Source of the DNA: Bordetella ansorpii
Lineage (GTDB): Bacteria > Pseudomonadota > Gammaproteobacteria > Burkholderiales > Burkholderiaceae_B
DNA length: 55,604 nucleotides
NCBI RefSeq assembly: GCF_900078315.1
Contig: NZ_FKBS01000017.1
Coordinates: forward strand, 1 to 55,604
Reading direction: 5' to 3'
A program made the translations under genes and the position numbers. Below the pieces are notes generated by a model. The model saw only the letters and a list, made by a program, of their open reading frames with translations, made no database searches and had not been told where the DNA came from. Shown piece by piece: positions 17,164 through 26,117 of this stretch. The stretch's first letter is position 1. Each line of letters opens with the position of its first letter.

Positions 17164-18333
17164 TCACTTCTCCAGCATCTTGGACACCTCGACGGCCAGG
17201 TCGACACTGCCTTTGTTTCCATCCACCAGGGTGTACCCGTTGCCGCCGGTTAGCGACACCAGGCAGTCATCTGCGCTTTCCTTACCGCTCAGGTCAATCA
17301 GGTTGATCTTCAACCTCGGCTGTTCTTTATGGATCTTGCGCGCGACCGCGCAAATATCCTCGCCGCACGCATCCGCACCGCTGGAGAAGACAAAGATCAA
17401 CGCATCCCGGTCCTTGCCGTTCAGGCCACTGGCGGCCACGCGCAGCCCGGCGGCCAGGGAGGCCTTGCCCGCGCTCTGCGCCTGCCCGAGCTGACTCAAC
17501 AATTCGGTACGCTGTTTCGCCGGATACGGCCCCCATTGCCTGGGCGCGGTACATTGCCCGCCGACGGAATGCACCAGCCGCATCTCTGTCTTCTCTGGCA
17601 AGCTCTTGACGAGCTTCTCGATTTCCCTGCGCGCCGACGCGGAACGCCTGGATCCCCCCGAACCGAACGGCCGCTCTTCCATGCGCTGGGACGTATCCAA
17701 TAGAAAAGTCAACTCGGCCGGCCATTGCTGGGCAGCAGGATCCTGCTCGGGCATCGGCTCGGGCGCAGCGATCGGCAGCGGCGCGGACACCGTGCGCCAC
17801 GGTGCCAGAAACCAAAGCAGCCCGGCCAGCAACGCGATCAGCAGCAAAAGGCCCAACCCGATGGGCCACCAACGAAGCCGTCGCGCCGCGGGCGCAAGCG
17901 GCACGGGTGGGGGAACCGACTCGGGCGCAGGTGGCGGGATGTCCACCCAGCGCGTTACCAGCAACTGGCCCTCGACGCTGTAAAGATTGGCGGGTTCCGC
18001 TTTGGCACGCAGCCTGTGCACCAGCTCGCCGGGCCGCGCCAGCCCTCGGCTGGCCAAGGCCTCGGCCAGGTTGGCCAGCCGAGCCTGATGCTGGTCGTAC
18101 TGCTGCAACAGCGCCAGCTGCTGCGGTTCGGACAGCGCCGAGTAGGGACGCACCTGTCCCTGCTGAGTCGTCCACCACTCCAGCACCCCGTCCTGGCCCA
18201 ACCGTGGCAAGGCATACACTGCCGCCACGCTGGGAGGAAAATGCGTCTGCAGAACGGCGACCCGTTCATCGCAGGTCCGGGAGAAATGGTCCGCCGACAG
18301 GGTATGGCCGGGATCACGCAGAAAACGTTGCAA
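17164..18333 (-). CDS. SrfA-like N-domain / membrane / von Willebrand A protein
   Basis: This 389-residue protein has three parts. Residues 33-133 match the N-terminal domain of the SrfA-like protein at the operon start: YALPRLGQDGVLEWW corresponds to FAVPQINEDGSRIDW there, and LYSVEGQLLVTRW to VYLVDGKPVITFW. A proline-rich linker leads to one membrane helix (156-178). Residues about 204-389 form a vWA domain, expected in the periplasm. Its metal-binding motif reads Asp213-Thr-Ser215-Gln-Arg217, where the family normally has a second serine, so metal binding may be weakened. IFVFSSGADACGEDIC and a later Cys suggest a disulphide. It lies 39 bases after a lipoprotein gene. No existing family name was recognised. 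Confidence 0.8.
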   Translation of the reverse strand: MQRFLRDPGHTLSADHFSRTCDERVAVLQTHFPPSVAAVYALPRLGQDGVLEWWTTQQGQVRPYSALSEPQQLALLQQYDQHQARLANLAEALASRGLARPGELVHRLRAKAEPANLYSVEGQLLVTRWVDIPPPAPESVPPPVPLAPAARRLRWWPIGLGLLLLIALLAGLLWFLAPWRTVSAPLPIAAPEPMPEQDPAAQQWPAELTFLLDTSQRMEERPFGSGGSRRSASARREIEKLVKSLPEKTEMRLVHSVGGQCTAPRQWGPYPAKQRTELLSQLGQAQSAGKASLAAGLRVAASGLNGKDRDALIFVFSSGADACGEDICAVARKIHKEQPRLKINLIDLSGKESADDCLVSLTGGNGYTLVDGNKGSVDLAVEVSKMLEK

Positions 18334-18372
18334 GGCGAGGTCTCGTTATAGCGACAGGCGTCTGGGCCGGTG

Positions 18373-18885
18373 TCAGTCGGGCACCGCGAGCACATGCTCG
18401 CGCAGACTCTTGACGGTCTGCTCGAGGTCTTGGACCTTGCGCTGCCTGTCCGCGATCTCGGCGCTGCTGGCGTTCGCCTTGGGCGGCTGCGCCTGCAGCG
18501 CAGTCAGATCTTTCTCCGCCATCGACAGCCGGACCTTCATCCGGTCGTTCGTCACGCCCTTGGCCTTGACCTGGTCCAGCAGCTTGCGCGTGGTTGCCAC
18601 GACGGCATCACGCGCCTTCTGTTGCGCCTGCACCGATTGCCCGAGCGATGCGCGCTGCGCTTCCAGGGCCTCGAGCGACTGCCGGAACAGCGCATTCTCC
18701 TCGCGAGCGGCGATCAGGCCATTCTCGCTCTGGTCCACGGTCTGCCGGTAACCGCCCGACCCGTCGCACTGCATCTTGTGGATCAGGCTGACATCGCGGT
18801 TGGAGGGATCGCAGGCGCCTGGGGGCAATGCCGCGCACCCGCCAAGCCCCAGCAACGCGAGAGGAAGCAGAACGCGCAGCCTCAT
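18373..18885 (-). CDS. Coiled-coil lipoprotein of the srf/tag-like operon
   Basis: The 170-residue protein starts with a lipoprotein signal (LLPLALLGLGGCAAL, lipobox cysteine Cys17) and is then mostly long charged helices (about 50-165, for example RQSLEALEAQRASLGQSVQA and MAEKDLTALQAQ), so a periplasmic coiled coil. Two cysteines at about 25 and 40 could pair. Its ATG overlaps the stop of the preceding lipoprotein gene by 4 bases, indicating translational coupling. By position next to TagR/S/T-like genes it could act as the outer-membrane TagQ-like element, but I see no convincing sequence identity. Confidence 0.75.
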   Translation of the reverse strand: MRLRVLLPLALLGLGGCAALPPGACDPSNRDVSLIHKMQCDGSGGYRQTVDQSENGLIAAREENALFRQSLEALEAQRASLGQSVQAQQKARDAVVATTRKLLDQVKAKGVTNDRMKVRLSMAEKDLTALQAQPPKANASSAEIADRQRKVQDLEQTVKSLREHVLAVPD

Positions 18886-19613
18886 GCCGGCTTCCCCCAG
18901 CTCAAGGAGTCGCGCTGAGCGGTCAGGCCACCCATCGCGGCGCGCAATTTGGCAGCTTCGCCCTGCAAGGTTTCGATCTGTGCATTCAGCCTGGCCACAT
19001 CGGCCTTGCCGCCGCTGGTGGAGGCCGCCGCCTCGCGGTAGGACGAGATTTTGCTGTCGATCTTGTCCTGTTCCTTCTTGATGTACGCGATATTCTCGTC
19101 TATGCCAGCCAGCCGTTTCTTCGCAGCCGCCTGGTCGATGCGGCCCTGCGCGATATCCACGTTGAGTTCCACCAGCTTCTGCTGCTGCGTGCCGATCACG
19201 TCCTGCAGCGTGGCCGAACGTTGCTGGAGCTTCTGCGTGTCCTGCTGAACGTCATTGGTCATAGCGCCCAGCAGTTCGTTCGAGGTCTTGTATTGGGCGC
19301 GGCGTTGGTCCAGGTAGTAGTTCGTCCCCATGGCGATGCCGCAAGCCGCGATGCCCGCCGCGATGGCGCACGTGGCGCGCTTCTCGGCGGTGCCGGCCAG
19401 CATGCAGGCCGCGACGCCCACCACGGCCGCGGCGCCGCAGGCCTCGAAGCCCGAGCGGCTGAAGAACTGGGCGTCATTGCCCTGGGTCAGGCGCGGGTCG
19501 AGCTGGCTTTCGCCGCCCAACAAGCTGCTGCCCGTACTAGCGCAGCCATTCAATGCCATGGCAACGGCCAACGCCAAAGACACGCGACGCAAATTTTTCT
19601 TGAACTCCCACAT
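18882..19613 (-). CDS. Lipoprotein with glycine-zipper-like and coiled-coil regions
   Basis: Starting at the ATG at 19613 (preceded by GGGAGAG) the product is 243 residues: lipoprotein signal with LNGC and lipobox Cys24, then a small hydrophobic Ala/Gly/Cys-rich segment (AAAVVGVAACMLAG, AIAAGIAACGIAMGTNYYLD) with paired cysteines, then a long coiled coil (about 110-235). An in-frame upstream start would bury the signal peptide and is rejected. It follows the TagR-like gene by 14 bases and overlaps the next lipoprotein gene. Position matches TagQ of type VI secretion signalling clusters; homology is not proven. Confidence 0.78.
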   Translation of the reverse strand: MWEFKKNLRRVSLALAVAMALNGCASTGSSLLGGESQLDPRLTQGNDAQFFSRSGFEACGAAAVVGVAACMLAGTAEKRATCAIAAGIAACGIAMGTNYYLDQRRAQYKTSNELLGAMTNDVQQDTQKLQQRSATLQDVIGTQQQKLVELNVDIAQGRIDQAAAKKRLAGIDENIAYIKKEQDKIDSKISSYREAAASTSGGKADVARLNAQIETLQGEAAKLRAAMGGLTAQRDSLSWGKPA

Positions 19614-19627
19614 GCTTACTCTCCCGT

Positions 19628-21205
19628 TCAGTTTTTGACTGCTGCAATACAACCGGCCAACCAGCGGTCCTTCTCGACTTTCCACGACTGCAGATACTTC
19701 TGCTGGTGGCCCCAATACACGTCCAGGTACGGCGTCAAGCCCTTGAGCTTGGCATTACCAGCCAGAATCCCAGTGATCACCGGCACTTGCCGGGTGATGC
19801 TTTCCTTGCCGTAGAGCGTGGCCGCATCGACCAGGCTGCTTGCGTAGTACTGCGTCGTCTCGCTCAACTCGTACTGCCGCTTTTCCAGGTTGGCCTTGTA
19901 GACCGTGCATTCGTTGGTGGACGGCGATGCCGTGCAGAGGTCGTCATAGGTTTTCTTGACGTAATCGACGTACCGGCCGTCGTCGCGCAGCTTGGTGCAC
20001 AGGAACGCGCCCAGATTCAGGCTTGCGCGGATGGCCTGGTCACGAGCTTCTTCCTGCAACTGGTTGCTGGCCCGCAGCTTGCCTTCCAGATCCTTCAACT
20101 GATCCTTCAGCTTCTGGTCCTCGACCTTGCCGGCCAGGTCGCCGAGCTCCTGCACCGCGCTCTTGCCTTTGCCGCCGGCCTCCCCTGACACCTGGCCGCT
20201 GCCCAAGGCGCTCCAACTCTTCTCCAACTGCTGGATGCGCTCGCGCGAAGTCAGCTCGGGCGCGGCGACTACCCAGCGCACGCCGACGTTTTTTTCTTTC
20301 TGCTCGCCGTCCTCGCTGTAGTAATTGCCTTCGCGGCGCGCCGACGCGCGGATGTCGGCCTCCGGCTTGCGGAAGTCGCCGCCGCGGATCACATAGGCAC
20401 CCGTCCCGCCGTGCTGGCGGTCCAGCTTGTTCAGGCGAAAGGCGTCCAGGGTCATTTCACCCACGTTACCCAGCATGTCGTGCAATCCCAGGGGATTGGG
20501 CTTGAGCAAGCCCGGCAACTGCACCTTGCCGTTGGACGACTGCGCGCCGGCATACCACTCGAAATCGGTCAGCGCACCATCCATGGGATAGCGCGACTCG
20601 GAGAACGCGGCGGTGTCGACGCTCTCGCCGCCACGCGCGGCAAACTCCCATTCGATCTCCGTGGGCAGGCGCACGAAACCCGTCACACCATCCTCCTTGG
20701 GCAACACATTCTTCTGCTGCTGCCGCAGCCAGACGCTGTAGACGTTGGCGGCCTGCATCGCCTCGAACCAACTGATGCCCGTGATGGGCAGTTGCAGGGT
20801 GCGAGACGGCGTGGGGCAGGCCTGCGCGCCCGCCCCTTCCAGCGTCTGCAACGCCTGGTACTGCAACGTGTTCAGTTCGTACTTGGCGATAAGGAAATAG
20901 CGCGGAGCGCTCTTCTTGCCCTGATCGGTGAAGCTGCCCGCGATGTGGGCCGGCCGCCGCTGTTCGACGAACGGAAAGACGTCGGTTTCATGGCCGACAG
21001 TGATGGCCTTGTCATCCAATGGGCCCGCGGTGCTGACGGTCACTTTGCGAAACACCAGCGCGCCATCGCAGGGCAGCGGAAACACCACGTCGCCGTCGGA
21101 TGGCTTGGGGTTGTAGTAGCGCTCGTCCCACTTGGGCGCGGCGTGCACACCAGTCGCGCCCAGGCAGGCGCCCAGGACCATGATCAGGGACCATCTAGAT
21201 TTCAC
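19628..21205 (-). CDS. TagR-like formylglycine-generating-enzyme-fold protein, periplasmic
   Basis: The 525-residue protein has a signal peptide (cleavage near residue 22, GVHA/AP) and a SUMF1/FGE-sulfatase fold with the family motifs RLPTEIEWEFAARGG (about 178-193), NPLGLHDMLGNVGEMTLD (about 235-252) and YVIRGGDFR (about 269-277). The paired active-site cysteines of true formylglycine-generating enzymes are not evident, as in TagR and other non-catalytic members. Residues 320-525 are a helical extension. Start is GTG at 21205 with GGAGAG upstream; it overlaps the permease gene by 11 bases. TagR promotes activation of the PpkA kinase in Pseudomonas; here it may regulate the vWA protein of the same operon (inference). 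Confidence 0.85.
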   Translation of the reverse strand: MKSRWSLIMVLGACLGATGVHAAPKWDERYYNPKPSDGDVVFPLPCDGALVFRKVTVSTAGPLDDKAITVGHETDVFPFVEQRRPAHIAGSFTDQGKKSAPRYFLIAKYELNTLQYQALQTLEGAGAQACPTPSRTLQLPITGISWFEAMQAANVYSVWLRQQQKNVLPKEDGVTGFVRLPTEIEWEFAARGGESVDTAAFSESRYPMDGALTDFEWYAGAQSSNGKVQLPGLLKPNPLGLHDMLGNVGEMTLDAFRLNKLDRQHGGTGAYVIRGGDFRKPEADIRASARREGNYYSEDGEQKEKNVGVRWVVAAPELTSRERIQQLEKSWSALGSGQVSGEAGGKGKSAVQELGDLAGKVEDQKLKDQLKDLEGKLRASNQLQEEARDQAIRASLNLGAFLCTKLRDDGRYVDYVKKTYDDLCTASPSTNECTVYKANLEKRQYELSETTQYYASSLVDAATLYGKESITRQVPVITGILAGNAKLKGLTPYLDVYWGHQQKYLQSWKVEKDRWLAGCIAAVKN

Positions 21206-22406
21206 GCAGACTCTCCGCAGGTTGGATGCGCCGGGCGCTGGCCGCGCCCACGAACGACGCGAACAGGGCGACGCCCAGGGTCAACGCAAGCGCCGTCAAG
21301 GCGTGGCCGGGCGATATGCGGCAGGCGAACTGCCCCATATCGCGGGCCTGCCCGAGCAGGCGGTTGAAAATACCGCTGCCCACCGCATAAACGCCCAGGC
21401 CAATCGCGAAGGCCACCAGGGTCAGCAACGCGGCCTGCAGAAGGATGTAGACATTGACCGCCGCGCCTCGCAGTCCCAACAGACGCAGAGTGGCGATGTC
21501 ACGGCGCTTGCGCCGCACGTTGGCCAGGAAGGCCCCCGCCAACGACGCCAGGCAACCCAGCGCACCCGTGGCCGCGATGACGGAGAACACGACGGTCAGC
21601 AAGCGATTGATGTCGCGAACGTTGCGGATATCAGCAAGATGGCTGGCCGTCTCGATATGCTGATCGTTCAGGTGCTTCTCCAGCGCCTCGACGTCGTCGA
21701 TACCGCGTGCGTAGAGACGCGCCTTGGCATAACGCAGCCGAGCCTGCGCCTCGGGCTGACCGTCGACGGCGCCCAGCGCGGACACGGCGTAACCGTCGCG
21801 GTACCACTCCATATCTCGCAAGAGCGCGGGATGCACGAACACGGCCGGCCGGCCGTACGCCTCGGCGGGCAACACGGCCTGCACCGTCATCTCCAGCACG
21901 GCATGCTGATCCACGCCTTCCAGACGCCGGGCGACACGCAGCCGCACCACATCGCCAGAAGCCACGCCCAGCCGACGCGCGGCCTGGCTGCTGAAGACGC
22001 CGCCGGCGTACGGCAACGATGCCACGTCGATGCCTGCCAGCAAGGGATCGCCCTGTGCGGTAGGCAGCACCTCGGCGTTGTTCAGGAACTGCGCGCCGGA
22101 TCGCAGGAAATCCGCCTGGGTGCTGAGCGACCGCGTCAGGCCCAACACGAACCCCACGCCCGGCTCGGCCGCCAGTTGGTCGATCCATGCCTGGTCATGA
22201 CTGCCACTGCTGAGCATGCGAATCTCGAGATTGCGCGGATCATTCAGCAATTGAGCCTGCAAAGTACTGACCACGCCGTGCTTCAGGCCGAACAGCAGCA
22301 GCAGCGGCCCGATCACCGCCACCAGCGATGTCACCATGCACAGCGACATCAGCCAGTCATGCTTCAGGTCCGCCCAGGACAATCTGGCGATCTGCGCGAC
22401 GCGCAT
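21195..22406 (-). CDS. TagS-like ABC transporter permease (MacB/LolE topology)
   Basis: From the ATG at 22406 the protein is 403 residues with one N-terminal membrane helix (19-41), a periplasmic domain of about 225 residues (42-268), and three C-terminal helices (about 270-295, 316-340, 370-388) with the FtsX-type cytoplasmic loop VRRKRRDIATLRLLGLRG. This is the topology of LolC/E, MacB and TagS, mechanotransmission-type ABC permeases. Its start overlaps the ATPase stop as TGATG. An upstream in-frame extension of 42 residues lies inside the ATPase gene and is not used. Confidence 0.9.
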   Translation of the reverse strand: MRVAQIARLSWADLKHDWLMSLCMVTSLVAVIGPLLLLFGLKHGVVSTLQAQLLNDPRNLEIRMLSSGSHDQAWIDQLAAEPGVGFVLGLTRSLSTQADFLRSGAQFLNNAEVLPTAQGDPLLAGIDVASLPYAGGVFSSQAARRLGVASGDVVRLRVARRLEGVDQHAVLEMTVQAVLPAEAYGRPAVFVHPALLRDMEWYRDGYAVSALGAVDGQPEAQARLRYAKARLYARGIDDVEALEKHLNDQHIETASHLADIRNVRDINRLLTVVFSVIAATGALGCLASLAGAFLANVRRKRRDIATLRLLGLRGAAVNVYILLQAALLTLVAFAIGLGVYAVGSGIFNRLLGQARDMGQFACRISPGHALTALALTLGVALFASFVGAASARRIQPAESLREI

Positions 22407-23107
22407 CAGGCGGCCTCTTCCGGGATGAACATGCTTCGACCTTGCGACAGGCGAGCCCTGAGGCAGGGCAAGCCGAACTCGCGGACCAGGTCCCAATCGT
22501 GCGACACCACCAGAGTGACCATGCGGCAACAACGCGCCAGGTCGATGAACAACTGGAACAACCGGCGCGCATTCTCCGGGTCAAGCGCCGAAGTGGGCTC
22601 GTCGGCCAACAGCAGCTCGGGTTCATGCGCCATGGCGCGCACGACGGCCACTCGCTGACGCTCTCCGATGGACAAGTCCGCTGGCCGCTTGCGCAGCAAC
22701 CCGGCCAGACCCAACACGTCTATGGCGTGCGATACAGGCTCGCTACTGGCCGGCAGGCCTAGCAGACGGCGCGGCAGCGCGATGTTGTCGGCGACGTTCA
22801 GGAACGGCAACAAGCCGCCCGACTGAAGCACGAAGCCGATACGCGTCTCGCGCAGCCGAGACAACCCGACATCGTCGCCTCGACGCAGCAGCTCGGCCAC
22901 GTCGCCCTGGCCGCCCAATGCGTAGCTGCCCACATGGCGCGGCGCCAACAGCAGGCCAAGGCCTTCCAGCAGCGTGCTCTTGCCGCAGCCGCTGTTGCCC
23001 ACCACGGCCATGACCTGCCCCGTGGACAGTTCCAGAGCCGGCAGATGTACGGTATAGGCGTCCGGGCCCTGCCCGCGCGTCAGTCGCAGATCGTCGATGT
23101 GCAGCAT
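22406..23107 (-). CDS. TagT-like ABC transporter ATPase (LolD/MacB class)
   Basis: The 233-residue protein has all ABC motifs: Walker A GNSGCGKST (37-45), Q-loop FVLQSGGLLPFLNV, signature LSIGERQ near 144-150, Walker B LLLADEPTSALD, and the H-loop histidine in VVSHDWD. The compact size fits the LolD/FtsE/MacB-ATPase class that works with a four-helix permease such as the neighbour at 21195-22406. The gene follows the exported vWA protein gene by 10 bases. Substrate transport is not implied: TagT/TagS in type VI clusters act in signalling. Confidence 0.93.
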   Translation of the reverse strand: MLHIDDLRLTRGQGPDAYTVHLPALELSTGQVMAVVGNSGCGKSTLLEGLGLLLAPRHVGSYALGGQGDVAELLRRGDDVGLSRLRETRIGFVLQSGGLLPFLNVADNIALPRRLLGLPASSEPVSHAIDVLGLAGLLRKRPADLSIGERQRVAVVRAMAHEPELLLADEPTSALDPENARRLFQLFIDLARCCRMVTLVVSHDWDLVREFGLPCLRARLSQGRSMFIPEEAA

Positions 23108-23117
23108 GGCGTGGAAG

Positions 23118-25154
23118 CTACGGCATCATTTCCAGCGGAACGGGATAAACGTAGTCGCGCACGTCGCTGTCCTTGGCCAGCGGCACCCAGCGGTCCACGT
23201 CGCCGTTGTACAGGCGGTAGTGACGCAACTTGGTCTTCAGTGTGTTGACGAACTTTTCCTGCGCCAGCCCGTCCATGCTCTTCCAGGTTTCCTCGTCCAG
23301 ATTCAACACTTCACTCTGGTACGGCAGGCCCTCCAGGTATTCCGCCATGAAGCCCATGTCGGACAGTTTCTTGCCCGACTGCGACAACTGATTCGGATCC
23401 GCGCCCATGGCGGCGGCCACCGCGCGCAGTTGGTCGAACATCTGGCTGGGCGAGATCAAGCCCTGGTTGGCGGAGTCGACGACCTTGGCCATGACATCGT
23501 TCAAGTCGCTCAACTGGCCCTTGGTCAACAGCACCCGCACCTCGGTGGTGGGCACGTTCTGCTTGACCAGGTCACGGTCGCTGATCCAAGCCTGGAAAAC
23601 GGGTGGGACCGCCACACCGATCTTCTGGCCCAGATAGGCCAGTTTCATCGCGTTGCCGATCAGTTCGGCCTCCTCGCGCATCTTCTCGTCGGCATTGGCG
23701 GGCTTCTTGCCCGGCTCTCGCGCGTTGGCCGCACTGCCCACCGCGTCCTCGCCCATGTAGGCCGACTTGACCTGAGTGGTGATCGCCTGGGCCAGCAGGT
23801 CCACCTTCCTGCCATACTCGTTCACGTCGCCCGCATTGACCGGGTAGTACAGCGACAGGTTGGTTGCGCCGTACGTGGACAGATCGCGGTACTGCGCCTC
23901 GGCATGCGCATGATTCTTCACGCCGGCGGGCGTCTTCAGATGCAGGGTATAGATGGCCACGCCCGGCTTGCCGGCCTCCAGGCGCACCTGCGCGGCGCTC
24001 AGGCCGGTGGACGAGAGCTTGTCCTGACCATCGATGGCGCCCGCGTCGGTGATCAGCACCACGTACCGCGCGCCAAAATGGCTCCAGTCCACGCTGTCGA
24101 TGGCGTTCATGACACCGGCATACGAGTCCTCATCGAACAGGCTGCTGGATACCTTGGCCTGTTGCAGCGTGGACACCTTCTGCAGGAAATCCGCACCATC
24201 CTTCACCGCATTCGGGTCGGCGTAGACCTTGCTGACGTACTCCAGCCCCGGCACCGCCTTGGTGCTGGACCGGAACGCCACCAGGCCAAACTTGACGCGA
24301 TCACCCAGTTTTTCTTTTTCGATCTGCGCATACACCTTGCGCACCGCCTCGCGCGTGCGTTCGATGTACGGATTCATCGAGATACTGGAATCCACCACGA
24401 ATACGACCGCGGCCGAGAACTCCTTGATCTGATTGACCCGCTGGGCCGCGGTGGAGGTCTCGCCGGCCGGATTACCCGTGCCACCGCCCGCGCTGGCGGC
24501 CGCACCTGCCGCGGCGGACGGCGTGGCGCTGACGGACGCGACATTCAGCACGCGCGTACGGAACCCCTCTTCCGTCATCACTTCCTCGCCGCTGAGAATC
24601 GGCAGCAGGTAGAAGTTCTTGCGAAAGTCGACGTACAGCTCGGGCTCTTGCGCGACGATGCCGGCGGCCTTGCCCTGGCTCTTCAATTGCTGCCGGACCG
24701 GCGCGATCTTCTCGACCGGATCGATGGCGTTCAACACCCCTTCCAGAGCCCCGCGGTCATGAAAGAACAATGTGCGGTCGCGGCCGGCCGGATTGGTGAA
24801 CGCCAGCGACAACTGCATGTTCCAGTCTACCGTGCAGGCCTTGTCCAGCCAGCCGATGGTTTTGCCGTACGAGTCCGGCCCCACTTGCACCCACTTGGCC
24901 GACTTCACGTCCTGCGCGGCATAGACATAGAAGCGGCTGAAGGCCGGCTGAGCCGCTCCCGCTTGGCCGGCAGGCGTGGCATACAGCTTGCAGCCCGGCG
25001 TGGTCAACACGCGTTGGTACAAGGTTTTCTTGCCGGATTGCAGCAGCGGCGCGGCGGCCAGTGCCTGCATGGCGGCGGACGACAGGAAAAAGCCGAGCAG
25101 CGCGCGGGGCAGAACGGAACGCAGGGACATCGTCGTCATCGTCGCATCGACCAT
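23118..25154 (-). CDS. Exported von Willebrand A protein resembling the periplasmic half of PpkA
   Basis: The 678-residue protein starts with a signal peptide (SVLPRALLGFFLSSAAMQALA), then an N-terminal domain with an SH3-like look (KKTLYQRVLTTPGCKLYATP), then a vWA domain from about residue 245 with an intact metal site Asp255-x-Ser257-x-Ser259 (FVVDSSISMNPY) and LITDAGAID further on. The C-terminal 150 residues end DRWVPLAKDSDVRDYVYPVPL, strongly reminiscent of the PpkA C-terminus. PpkA is a type VI secretion Ser/Thr kinase; here the kinase domain and transmembrane helix are absent. It lies between the unknown membrane protein gene (3-base gap) and the ABC genes, mirroring the tag-ppkA order. 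The exact ATG (25154, 25139 or 25130) is uncertain. Confidence 0.85.
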   Translation of the reverse strand: MVDATMTTMSLRSVLPRALLGFFLSSAAMQALAAAPLLQSGKKTLYQRVLTTPGCKLYATPAGQAGAAQPAFSRFYVYAAQDVKSAKWVQVGPDSYGKTIGWLDKACTVDWNMQLSLAFTNPAGRDRTLFFHDRGALEGVLNAIDPVEKIAPVRQQLKSQGKAAGIVAQEPELYVDFRKNFYLLPILSGEEVMTEEGFRTRVLNVASVSATPSAAAGAAASAGGGTGNPAGETSTAAQRVNQIKEFSAAVVFVVDSSISMNPYIERTREAVRKVYAQIEKEKLGDRVKFGLVAFRSSTKAVPGLEYVSKVYADPNAVKDGADFLQKVSTLQQAKVSSSLFDEDSYAGVMNAIDSVDWSHFGARYVVLITDAGAIDGQDKLSSTGLSAAQVRLEAGKPGVAIYTLHLKTPAGVKNHAHAEAQYRDLSTYGATNLSLYYPVNAGDVNEYGRKVDLLAQAITTQVKSAYMGEDAVGSAANAREPGKKPANADEKMREEAELIGNAMKLAYLGQKIGVAVPPVFQAWISDRDLVKQNVPTTEVRVLLTKGQLSDLNDVMAKVVDSANQGLISPSQMFDQLRAVAAAMGADPNQLSQSGKKLSDMGFMAEYLEGLPYQSEVLNLDEETWKSMDGLAQEKFVNTLKTKLRHYRLYNGDVDRWVPLAKDSDVRDYVYPVPLEMMP

Positions 25155-25157
25155 CGG

Positions 25158-26111
25158 TTATTGAGGCAAGGCCTGGAGGCGCGCCTTGGCCTCGGCGTTC
25201 TGCGGGTCTTTCTCCAGCACGGATTCGTACCAATAACGGGCGGTCGCCGCCTCGGGCTTGAAGCAGGCGTTTTCCTTGTGGAAAGCCGGGTCGTACTCGC
25301 GTGCGTAGGACTGCGCGATCACGACATCGCCCGCATTGGCGCGGTTGGCATACAGGCGCTGTGCGATCTCACATTTCCCCGCGTCCCGGGCGGCATGAAT
25401 GATGGCGAGCAAGCCCGCCGAATCGGTGACCTGACGCACGCACTCCTGCACGAAGCTCATTGCCGAGGCATCGGCCAACGCCTCTTTGGTGCAACCGCTG
25501 GCTGCCGATACGGCAGGCGCCGCGGCGGGCGCTTCGGCGGCCGGGGCTCCGCGCATCAGGAAATAGGCTGCGGCGGCCGCCGCGATCAGCAACACAGCTC
25601 CCCCGGCAATCACCCAAGGCAGCGCGGACTTCCTGGGCAGACTCACCGTCTCGGGACGCGGGTCGGGCCGAGTCACCGGCGGCGCATCGATCACGGGCTC
25701 CACCGGCGGCACTGGCGCGCTGGCAACAGGAACGGGCTCAGGGGCTGTCACCGTCTTGCCCACCGCCGATGACAATTGAATACCTTGCTCGATGCGAACA
25801 CGGTGGCGGACCTCCTCGCCCGACGCATCGCGCTCGTAGGCCTGGAAACTGTGCTTGCGCGCCGCCGTCAACAAGGGGTCGACGATGTCCGCCTGCACGC
25901 GGAACATCAATTCCTCACCGCGCACCTGCCCATTGGTCAGCACGATCCATTGCGGCGTACCGCTCCAACCGCGCGTCTTGGGATCGAGGTGATTGTTCTG
26001 CGACGCGTTGGATCGCAGGCTCAGTTCGATACGGCTCGCATCCCCGCGCCATTCCGTCAAAGAGAGTTCCGCCTGGCCGGGTTCGCCGACGGGTTTGAAA
26101 GTCAAAGCCAT
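25158..26111 (-). CDS. Single-pass membrane protein of unknown family
   Basis: The 317-residue protein is not recognised. Residues 1-118 form a beta-rich cytoplasmic domain (SLTEWRGDASRIELSLRS, TPQWIVLTNGQVRGEELMF) ending in a helical RVRIEQG segment; 120-160 is a proline-rich linker; 164-186 is a membrane helix; about 200-317 is a periplasmic domain with cysteines (SGCTKEA, VQECVRQ, GKCEIA, NACFKPE) and a Sel1/TPR-like ending ARYWYESVLEKDPQNAEAKA. It lies 6 bases after srfC and 3 bases before the PpkA-like gene, so it could connect cytoplasmic SrfB/SrfC to the periplasmic module (inference). Confidence 0.72.
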   Translation of the reverse strand: MALTFKPVGEPGQAELSLTEWRGDASRIELSLRSNASQNNHLDPKTRGWSGTPQWIVLTNGQVRGEELMFRVQADIVDPLLTAARKHSFQAYERDASGEEVRHRVRIEQGIQLSSAVGKTVTAPEPVPVASAPVPPVEPVIDAPPVTRPDPRPETVSLPRKSALPWVIAGGAVLLIAAAAAAYFLMRGAPAAEAPAAAPAVSAASGCTKEALADASAMSFVQECVRQVTDSAGLLAIIHAARDAGKCEIAQRLYANRANAGDVVIAQSYAREYDPAFHKENACFKPEAATARYWYESVLEKDPQNAEAKARLQALPQ

Positions 26112-26117
26112 TTACGG

